A DNA stretch of 64,000 bases from Thermus tengchongensis (lineage in GTDB: Bacteria; Deinococcota; Deinococci; Deinococcales; Thermaceae): NCBI RefSeq assembly GCF_021462405.1, contig NZ_JAKEDU010000003.1, forward strand, positions 62,001 to 126,000. The letters are read 5' to 3'. Position 1 is the stretch's first letter; every line of letters begins with the position of its first letter. The notes beneath the pieces are model-generated. The model had not been told where the DNA came from, searched no databases, and saw only the letters and a list, made by a program, of their open reading frames with translations. This document shows positions 58,590 through 64,000 of the stretch, piece by piece. Both the position numbers and the translations under genes were made by a program.

Positions 58590-59780
58590 ATGAGGCGGTT
58601 TCTATCCCTTCCCCTAGTCCTGGCCACCCTGGCCCAAGCCCAGGTGGTCATCCCCTTCTGGCACACGGCGGGCCCCCCAGGGAATACCGTCCTGGAGGAG
58701 GCTATAAAAAGCTTCAACGAGTCCCAGCGCACCTACCGGATTGAGGCCCGCTACGTGGGGGACTACCGGGAGGCAGGGGTAAAGCTCCTGGCCGCCTTGC
58801 GCTCGGGAGGGGCCCCGGTCCTTTTCCACGGGGAGCTTTCCTTCCTCCCCCGCCTGGCCCAGGAAGGGGTGGCCTTGGCCCTGAACCCCTACCTCCAGAA
58901 CCTGCCCAGGGACCTCTATCCGGAAATGATGCGAACCGCCCAGGTCCGGGGGCAGACCTATGGCCTTCCCCTTGGGCTTTCTGTACCCGTCCTTTACTAC
59001 AACAAGGATGCCTTCCGCGCCCGGGGCCTTAAGCCCCCCAGGACCTGGGCCGAGGTGGAGGAGGCTGCCAGCAGGCTCACCAGCCGCACCAGCAAGGGGC
59101 TTGTCATCTCCACGGACATCTGGAGCTTCAACGCCCTGGTGATGAGCCTCGGGGGGAGCCTGGTCAGGAATGGTCTTCCCGCCTTCACCTCTAAGGAGGC
59201 GGTGGAAGCCTTGGAGATGCTGTACCGCATGGTGCAGAAAGGACACGCCCAGGCCAGGAACCTGGCCGAGGCCCAGTTTGCCGTGGCCGATTTTCTGCGC
59301 ACCAAGGCCTTTATGGGCATCGGCCCCACCACCGCCCTCCCCGTGGTCCTCGCCCAGACCTCCTTGCCCTTCCAGGTGGGCATGGCCCCCCTGCCCCGGC
59401 GGGAAGGGGGTTGGGTGCCCCTTTCCGGGGCGGCCCTGGCGGTGCTCAAGGGGGCAAGCCCGGAGCAGGCCCGGGGGGCCGTGGCCTTCTGGCTCCACTT
59501 CCTGGAGCCCAAGCGCCAGGCGGAGTGGGTGCGGACTACCTGGTACTTGCCCCTCCGGAGGGAGGTGGAGCGGGAGCTTGGGGACTTCCTGAAAGACCCC
59601 GAAAGGCAGGCGGTCTTCGCCCAGGCGGAGGTGGGGCGCCCCTGGAGCCAGGACCCGGAGCTGGTGGTCTGGTACAGCTTCCTGGAGGAAGCCCTGGAAC
59701 GAAGCCTGAAGCAGGGGGTGAAGCCCCAGGTGGCCCTCGAGGAGGCCCAGAGGAAGGCCATGGGGGTGGAGAGGCGCTAA
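58590..59780 (+). CDS. Sugar ABC transporter substrate-binding protein (UgpB-like), first copy
   Basis: A 396-residue extracellular binding protein of the UgpB/family 1 group. A signal peptide (about residues 1-18, ending AQAQ) precedes VIPFWHTAGPPG. Core motifs are shared with the next gene: a PVLFH..LSFLPRLAQEG block, YGLPLG and VLYYNKDAFRARGLKPPRTWAEVEEAA. Likely ligands are sugars or glycerol-phosphate compounds. It starts seven bases after TAACCT. No permease or ATPase is near, and a hairpin with a T-run follows. Confidence 0.9.
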   Translation: MRRFLSLPLVLATLAQAQVVIPFWHTAGPPGNTVLEEAIKSFNESQRTYRIEARYVGDYREAGVKLLAALRSGGAPVLFHGELSFLPRLAQEGVALALNPYLQNLPRDLYPEMMRTAQVRGQTYGLPLGLSVPVLYYNKDAFRARGLKPPRTWAEVEEAASRLTSRTSKGLVISTDIWSFNALVMSLGGSLVRNGLPAFTSKEAVEALEMLYRMVQKGHAQARNLAEAQFAVADFLRTKAFMGIGPTTALPVVLAQTSLPFQVGMAPLPRREGGWVPLSGAALAVLKGASPEQARGAVAFWLHFLEPKRQAEWVRTTWYLPLRREVERELGDFLKDPERQAVFAQAEVGRPWSQDPELVVWYSFLEEALERSLKQGVKPQVALEEAQRKAMGVERR

Positions 59781-59782
59781 AG

Positions 59783-59805
59783 AAGCCCTGACCTGGGCTT
59801 GACTT
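59783..59805 (+). terminator. Terminator after first UgpB-like gene
   Basis: AAGCCC pairs with GGGCTT around a TGACCT loop, followed by GACTTTTT. It is the only rho-independent-looking terminator here with a clear U-run. It should insulate the second binding-protein gene. Confidence 0.6.
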
Positions 59806-59827
59806 TTTGGATGGTAAAATCCACCCC

Positions 59828-61045
59828 ATGAAACAGCCGTTAGCTTTGGCCCTCGGGTTTCTTCTCCTTCCCCTAGCTTTGGCCCAGGCCGGCACCCGCA
59901 CGGAGGTTTCCTTCTGGCACTCCATGGATGGCCCCGCGGGGAGGCTTCTTTCCACCTTCGCCCAGGAGTTCAACGCCCGCCAGGGGCTCTACCGGGTGGT
60001 ACCCCAGTATGCAGGAAACTACCGGGATGCCGAAACCAAGCTGGTGGCCTCCTTACGCACGGGAAGCCAGCCCGTGCTTTTCCAGGCGGAGATCAGCTTT
60101 TTCCCCCGGCTGGTGGGGGAGGGCCGGGCCCTGGCCCTGGATGGTTATCTGAACCTGGAGCACGCCTTCCTGGAGGATCTCTTTGAACCCGCCTGGAACT
60201 ACGGGGTCATGGAGGGGAAACGTTACGGCCTTCCCCTAAACACCTCCACCCCGGTTCTCTTCTACAACCTAGACGTCTTCCGGGCCAAGGGGCTTAAGGC
60301 CCCGAGGAACTGGCAGGAGTTTGAGGAGGTGGCCAGGGCCCTCACCTCCCGCCAGGCCAAGGGCTTCATCTTCGTCACCGACCCCCAGGCCTGGCTCTTT
60401 GAGGCCATGGTGACCAGCCGAGGGGGTAACCTGGTGAAGGATGGCAAGCCCAACTTCGCCTCCAAGGAGGCCCTCGAGGCCCTGGAAATGCTCTGGCGCC
60501 TGAACCGGGCCGGGGCCCTCTCCGCAAGGAGCATGGCCGAGTCCACCTTCGCCCAGCTGGACTTCGTGCGCACCAAGGGGATGATGGTCATGGCCTCCAT
60601 CGCCAACTGGCCCGCTGCGGAAAACTTCTCCTTCGCCTTCACCCTAGGGGTGGCCCCGGTGCCCCGGGAACCCGGGGGCAAGGTGCCCATGGGTGGAGCC
60701 CAGCTGGTGGTTCTGAAGGGGGCCTCCGAGGCCCAAGTGCGGGGGGCTTTGGAGTTCTGGAAGTACCTGATGGAGCCTCCGAACGTGGCCCGCTGGGTGC
60801 AGGCCAGCTACTACGTGCCCGTGCGCAAATCGGCCATCCCCCTCTTGGAGGGGTTCTACCGGGAAAACCCCTTCCGCAAGGTAGCCTTTGAGCAGATCGC
60901 CTACGCCCAGGAGCGCCCCCGCCATCCCCAGTTCTCCGCCTGGGCCGCTCTCCTGGCAGAGGCCCTGGAAAAAACCCTAAAGGGTGGGGTTCCTCCCCAG
61001 AAGGCCTTGGAGGAGGCCCAGCGGAAGGCGGAGGCCATCCGGTAA
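59828..61045 (+). CDS. Sugar ABC transporter substrate-binding protein (UgpB-like), second copy
   Basis: A 405-residue paralogue of the protein encoded just upstream. Signal peptide about 1-20 (LALAQA), then VSFWHSMDGPAG and the same order of motifs (PVLFQAEISFFPRLVGEG, YGLPLN, VLFYNLDVFRAKGLKAPRNWQEFEEVA). The ATG at 59828 is seven bases after TAAAAT (59815-59820); an upstream ATG (59807) would overlap that box. A terminator separates the genes, so the copies may be regulated apart. Partner permeases are elsewhere. Confidence 0.9.
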   Translation: MKQPLALALGFLLLPLALAQAGTRTEVSFWHSMDGPAGRLLSTFAQEFNARQGLYRVVPQYAGNYRDAETKLVASLRTGSQPVLFQAEISFFPRLVGEGRALALDGYLNLEHAFLEDLFEPAWNYGVMEGKRYGLPLNTSTPVLFYNLDVFRAKGLKAPRNWQEFEEVARALTSRQAKGFIFVTDPQAWLFEAMVTSRGGNLVKDGKPNFASKEALEALEMLWRLNRAGALSARSMAESTFAQLDFVRTKGMMVMASIANWPAAENFSFAFTLGVAPVPREPGGKVPMGGAQLVVLKGASEAQVRGALEFWKYLMEPPNVARWVQASYYVPVRKSAIPLLEGFYRENPFRKVAFEQIAYAQERPRHPQFSAWAALLAEALEKTLKGGVPPQKALEEAQRKAEAIR

Positions 61046-61050
61046 TACCA

Positions 61051-61077
61051 CCCCACCCTGGCTCTGCCAGGGTGGGG
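61051..61077 (+). terminator. Hairpin after second UgpB-like gene
   Basis: CCCCACCCTGGC pairs perfectly with GCCAGGGTGGGG (12 bp, three-base loop), six bases after the stop codon. The following bases are not a T-run. Confidence 0.65.
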
Positions 61078-61113
61078 GTCCCGACAAGCCCCCTCTCTAA
61101 GCCACGTTTGGGA

Positions 61114-61131
61114 GTACCTAAGGGGTACAAT
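61114..61131 (+). promoter_or_regulatory. Inverted repeat over a possible -10 box
   Basis: GTACC and GGTAC flank TAAGG (61114-61128) and overlap TACAAT (61126-61131). The downstream gene also has TAAAAT (61167-61172) seven bases before its ATG, so this may be a second promoter with an operator. Confidence 0.35.
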
Positions 61132-61179
61132 ATGGCGAGAAGGGGTTAATTCCTCCATAAAGACCCTAAAATGGCAGGG

Positions 61180-61947
61180 ATGCGCCTAGGTTTCAGTCCC
61201 TTCAATGCGGAGATGGGCTATGAGGAAGCCTTCCGCTTAGCGGCGGAACTGGGGCTGGACCTCGAGGTTCCCTACGACCTGCACGAGGTCCTACCCCTTC
61301 CCGACGCCAAGACCTTGCGGGCCACGGGGGAAGCCTTGGGGGTGGGGTTCACCCTGCACCTTCCCTTCGTGGAAATGAACCCAGCCAGCCTCATCCCCAG
61401 CGTCCGCGCCCTGGCCGAGGAACGCCTCAAGCGGGCCCTGGAGTTTGGCGAGGCCCTGGGGGCCAAGGTGGGCGTGCTCCACACCGGCCAGGTACCCGTG
61501 CGCCACCCCATGGCCTTAAGCCTGGCCTGGGAGGCCTTGGAAAAGACCCTCTCCGCCCTCCTTCCCCTTCCCTTCCCCGTGGCTTTGGAAAACTTGGCCC
61601 TTTCCGAGGAGGACCTCCTCCGGGGCCCGGAGGAGCTAAAGGCCCTCCTGGACCGCTTCCCCCATTACGGCTTCTGCCTGGATGTGGGCCACGCCCTGGT
61701 GGAGCTGGGTCCCCTAGGTCCATCCCTCTACTGGGAGGCCCTGGGAGACCGGCTCATCCACCTGCACCTCCACGACAACCACGCCCGCAGGGATGACCAT
61801 CTGCCCGTGGGCACGGGAGCCGTGCCCTGGGAAAGGCTAGCCCCCCGGCTGAAGGGCTTCCTGGCCACCGCGGCCCTCGAGGTGGGTGGGAACATCCAAG
61901 GAGTACGCCAGAGCTTTTCCCGCCTGCAGACCCTCCTTGCCTCCTGA
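61180..61947 (+). CDS. Sugar phosphate isomerase/epimerase (xylose isomerase-like TIM barrel)
   Basis: A 255-residue TIM-barrel protein of the AP endonuclease 2 / sugar isomerase family. Metal-binding positions are visible in VALENLAL (Glu), CLDVGHALV (Asp, His), HLHLHDNHARRDDH (His, Asp) and the C-terminal ALEVGG (Glu). Members include hexulose isomerases, epimerases and inosose dehydratases. Next to two sugar-binding proteins it probably acts on the imported sugar or its derivative. The ATG at 61180 is seven bases after TAAAAT. Confidence 0.87.
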   Translation: MRLGFSPFNAEMGYEEAFRLAAELGLDLEVPYDLHEVLPLPDAKTLRATGEALGVGFTLHLPFVEMNPASLIPSVRALAEERLKRALEFGEALGAKVGVLHTGQVPVRHPMALSLAWEALEKTLSALLPLPFPVALENLALSEEDLLRGPEELKALLDRFPHYGFCLDVGHALVELGPLGPSLYWEALGDRLIHLHLHDNHARRDDHLPVGTGAVPWERLAPRLKGFLATAALEVGGNIQGVRQSFSRLQTLLAS

Positions 61948-61994
61948 GCCTCTCCTTCCATAAGCGGGGACATCTGTCCTTGCCAGGGTACGCT

Positions 61995-62000
61995 TATAGT
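61995..62000 (+). promoter_or_regulatory. -10 box of the cytochrome bc operon
   Basis: TATAGT; transcription would begin near 62007, leaving a leader of about 37 bases that includes a GGGAGGC ribosome site before the fbcC ATG at 62044. Confidence 0.55.
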
Positions 62001-62043
62001 AGTGGGGTGGGGGTTTGTACCCCCCTTCACAAAGGGAGGCAGA

Positions 62044-62769
62044 ATGGTCGTAGACCGGATTGAGGTGTACCTGGACGGGGCCAGCGAGCCCCTGGCGGTT
62101 CTGAAGGAACCCCCATACCGGCTAAACCTGGACACCCGAAAGATCCCCGACGGGGAGCATGTCTTGCGGGTGGTAACCCACTTCCGCGGCGGAGGTGAGG
62201 AGATACGAGAAATCCCCTTCACCGTTAACAACTACCCCGACGTGATGGTCCTGGGCTTGGATGAGGGGGGAGAGGTGGCGGGAACCCTCGAGCTCCGCCT
62301 GGCCGTGGGGGAACCCGAGCTCCCCGTGGAGCCGGTGCGCTTCAACCCCATCTGGTACGTGGTGGCTTCGGTGATCGTGCTGGGTAGCATCTGGGCCTAC
62401 TTCGCCTTGAGCCCGGCCACCGAGAGGATCGTGGCCGAAGTAGCCCCCCCTGCCCAGGGAACCCAGACCCACGGCGGTCAGGCTGCCCCTGCGGGTAACT
62501 TGGACCAGGCCCTCATGGAAAAGGGCAAGTCCATCTACGAGGCCAACTGCGCCGCCTGCCACGGGGCGAACGGCCAGGGCATACCCCCGGCCTTCCCCGC
62601 CCTGGCGGGCAACGCCAACCTGAAAGACGCCCAGATGATCCTGAACGTGGTCAAAAACGGGCGCGGCGCTATGCCTGCGGTGGGCGCCGCCTTCTCGGAC
62701 GAGGACCTGAAGGCCGTGGCCACCTACATCCGCAACAGCTTCGGCAACAGCTTCGGCCCGGTGGAATAA
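62044..62769 (+). CDS. fbcC: Cytochrome c subunit of the bc complex
   Basis: A 241-residue subunit of the menaquinol:cytochrome c reductase. The N-terminal part (about 1-95) is a beta-rich domain on the cytoplasmic side; one membrane helix (about 103-121) follows; the C-terminal part outside the membrane is a cytochrome c with CAACH (169-173) and a methionine ligand near GRGAMPAVG. T. thermophilus has the same fbcC-fbcD-fbcF-fbcB order. The ATG at 62044 has a GGGAGGC site; an upstream ATG lies in the leader. Confidence 0.93.
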   Translation: MVVDRIEVYLDGASEPLAVLKEPPYRLNLDTRKIPDGEHVLRVVTHFRGGGEEIREIPFTVNNYPDVMVLGLDEGGEVAGTLELRLAVGEPELPVEPVRFNPIWYVVASVIVLGSIWAYFALSPATERIVAEVAPPAQGTQTHGGQAAPAGNLDQALMEKGKSIYEANCAACHGANGQGIPPAFPALAGNANLKDAQMILNVVKNGRGAMPAVGAAFSDEDLKAVATYIRNSFGNSFGPVE

Positions 62770-62782
62770 GGAGGGCTAAGGT

Positions 62783-63265
62783 ATGTACCGCAATGACCCC
62801 ATCGTACCCACCTTCGCCCTCATCCTGGCCGCAGGCCTCTTCTACATGGCCTACATGGATGGGCTCCACATCGCTCGCCTTTTGGGCCACACGCCCGAGG
62901 AGCTCTCCGTGGGCCAGATCGGCCTGATGGCCTTCGGCGCCGTCTTCCTTCTCTACGGCCTCATCGGCCTGGTGTCCTACTGGCTGGAGGGAGTAGAGCT
63001 ACGCCCCGGCCGCCATTTCCCCACCCCCTCCACCGCTCCTGTGGCGGTAGGGGTGATCCTGGTCCTCCTCCTCACCGCCCTCTCCGGGTTCTTCGTGCGC
63101 CTTATCGTTTACTCCGCCCAGACCGGCCACAACCCCACCTGGCTCCAAGGCGCAGTCTTCGGGGCTATCAGCCTTGTGGTGGCAGCCCTTCTCGGCATTT
63201 ACAAAAAGTTCTTCGGCCGCGATGAAACCGTCACCGAGGAGGAGAAGAGCCACTTCCCCTGGTAA
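62783..63265 (+). CDS. fbcD: Bc complex subunit FbcD
   Basis: A 160-residue membrane protein with three to four helices (about 9-28, 45-67, 90-112, 125-145). It lies between the cytochrome c and Rieske genes, the place of FbcD in the Thermus bc operon, and probably completes the membrane part of the complex. It has no cofactor motif. It starts 13 bp after fbcC with an AAGGAGGG site. Confidence 0.88.
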   Translation: MYRNDPIVPTFALILAAGLFYMAYMDGLHIARLLGHTPEELSVGQIGLMAFGAVFLLYGLIGLVSYWLEGVELRPGRHFPTPSTAPVAVGVILVLLLTALSGFFVRLIVYSAQTGHNPTWLQGAVFGAISLVVAALLGIYKKFFGRDETVTEEEKSHFPW

Positions 63266-63275
63266 GAGGTGAAGC

Positions 63276-63905
63276 ATGGACGAACGCGAGCTTCGCTTAC
63301 GCACCTCCCGCAGGCGGCTCTTCTTAAAGACCGCCATCGGCACCGGTATCGGCCTCTCCCTGGTGTCCGCTTTCTACGTGGGCGCCAGCCTACGTCCCAA
63401 AGCTGAGGTCACACCGGAGAAAGAGCCCTTAAAGCCCGGGGACATCCTGGTCTACGCCCAAGGCGGGGGGGAGCCCAAGCCCATACGTCCAGAGGAGCTC
63501 AAGCCCGGGGACCCCTTCCTTCTGGCCTACCCCATGGACCCCAAGAGCAAGGTGGTGAAAAGCGGGGAGGCCAAGAACACCGTCTTGGTGGTGCGCTATA
63601 GGCCCGAAGATCTTGCCCCAGAGGTGGCCCAGCACGGAGTGGAAGGCATCGTGGCCTTCTCGGCCGTCTGTACCCACCTGGGCTGTATCATCAGCCAGTG
63701 GGTGGCGGACAAGAAAGCGGGCCTTTGCCCCTGCCACGGGGGCACTTTTGACTTCGCCCAAGGGGCCAAGATCATCTCCGGCCCCCCGCCCAGGCCCGTG
63801 CCCCAGCTTCCCCTCAAAGTGGAAGGCGGCCTCCTGGTGGCCGCAGGGGAGTTCTTGGGCGAGGTGGGGGTGAAGGCGGAAGCGGCTTTCTGCCGTCACG
63901 TCTAG
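63276..63905 (+). CDS. fbcF: Rieske iron-sulfur protein of the bc complex
   Basis: A 209-residue Rieske protein. The [2Fe-2S] ligands are in CTHLGC and CPCHGG. The N terminus has a Tat-type signal anchor (RRRLFLK followed by a hydrophobic helix), so it is folded before export and stays membrane-bound. It accepts one electron from menaquinol and passes it to FbcC. The gene starts 10 bp after fbcD with an AAGAGGTG site. Confidence 0.95.
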   Translation: MDERELRLRTSRRRLFLKTAIGTGIGLSLVSAFYVGASLRPKAEVTPEKEPLKPGDILVYAQGGGEPKPIRPEELKPGDPFLLAYPMDPKSKVVKSGEAKNTVLVVRYRPEDLAPEVAQHGVEGIVAFSAVCTHLGCIISQWVADKKAGLCPCHGGTFDFAQGAKIISGPPPRPVPQLPLKVEGGLLVAAGEFLGEVGVKAEAAFCRHV

Positions 63906-63914
63906 GAGGGAAGC

Positions 63915-64000
63915 ATGTACAAGTGGTTGGATGAACGCCTAGACCTCTCTGGCCTTTACCAGAAGGTCCTGCGCAAGGCCTTCCCGGTACACCACTCCTT
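63915..64000 (+). CDS. fbcB: Cytochrome b of the bc complex (partial)
   Basis: Only the first 28 codons are in the window. The start [15 protein letters not shown] resembles the N terminus of bacterial cytochrome b (WLDERLDL), and position after the Rieske gene matches fbcB. It would carry the two b hemes and the quinol sites. A GGAGGGAAG site precedes the ATG. Confidence 0.85.
   Translation, partial: MYKWLDERLDLSGLYQKVLRKAFPVHHS

Larger units (their letters stand above)
4823..61882. repeat. Highly iterated palindrome CCTCGAGG
   Basis: The octamer CCTCGAGG was counted by eye about 49 times between 4823 and 61882, nearly all in coding DNA. Examples are 4823-4830, 11360-11367 and 61875-61882. 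At about 68% GC roughly 2-3 copies would be expected. About 60 CTCGAG hexamers were seen, so most carry the flanking C and G. Many are read as Leu-Glu codons CTC GAG on either strand, but some are in other frames (near 29454, Ser-Arg). Confidence 0.7.

Overview
The window is about 68% GC and almost fully coding. It looks like the chromosome of a Thermus species (phylum Deinococcus-Thermota). Reasons: a biosynthetic arginine decarboxylase of the Thermus type, a delta' clamp-loader subunit and threonyl-tRNA synthetase of typical Thermus length and sequence, a four-gene cytochrome bc operon in the fbcCDFB order, a PilA5-like pilin cluster, and many start codons lying only 6-8 bases after a TANNNT box (leaderless genes). 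No rRNA, intact tRNA, CRISPR array, insertion sequence or prophage was seen.

Layout. 1-1401 (minus): type IV pilin genes. 1554-2696: VanW protein. 2638-7879 (minus): alanine dehydrogenase family, CoA transferase, topoisomerase I and a small cupin-like gene. 7967-10618: DUF456, glutaredoxin-like, lgt and a PatB-type C-S lyase. 10660-11124 (minus): Hsp20. 11223-13290: rhodanese, MBL hydrolase and zinc-ribbon coiled-coil protein; OsmC follows in convergent orientation. 13935-19199: metalloenzyme domain protein, an iron-type ABC importer behind a perfect 15-bp palindrome, and truA. 19228-23359 (minus): a peptide-type ABC operon of lower GC. 23493-31629: A-type Fe-S carrier, M24 peptidase, PRPP synthetase, hydrolase, DUF72, speA, GGDEF protein and metK. 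31705-34767: murI, LOG, rdgB and a DUF155-like protein. 34863-40813: malEFG, GH13 amylase and a small unknown gene. 40841-46643: mutS2, thioesterase, pepF, arsC and menG. 46704-49456: nucleoside-type permease pair. 49444-52007 (minus): PSP1/RicT, holB and a phosphoesterase. 52031-55650: unknown genes and an MFS transporter. 55818-61947: thrS, a PaaX-like regulator, two tandem sugar-binding proteins and a TIM-barrel isomerase. 62044-64000: fbcC, fbcD, fbcF and the start of fbcB.

How the genes work together. Several transcription units are clear from overlaps and hairpins: iron uptake (binding protein, permease, ATPase), maltose/maltodextrin uptake with intracellular hydrolysis (malEFG plus GH13, no ATPase here), a DNA-replication/RicT cluster, and the respiratory bc complex. 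Convergent gene pairs are separated by strong hairpins.

The most unusual signals are not genes. (1) A 104-bp structured repeat occurs three times, exactly 104 bp each. Its ends TAAG...CTTA form the stop codons of the flanking genes, and a diverged partial fourth copy is present. (2) The octamer palindrome CCTCGAGG was counted by eye about 49 times in 64 kb, against roughly 2-3 expected from base composition; it behaves like a highly iterated palindrome. (3) Leaderless promoters are common, with upstream stop codons sometimes forming part of the -35 or -10 box.
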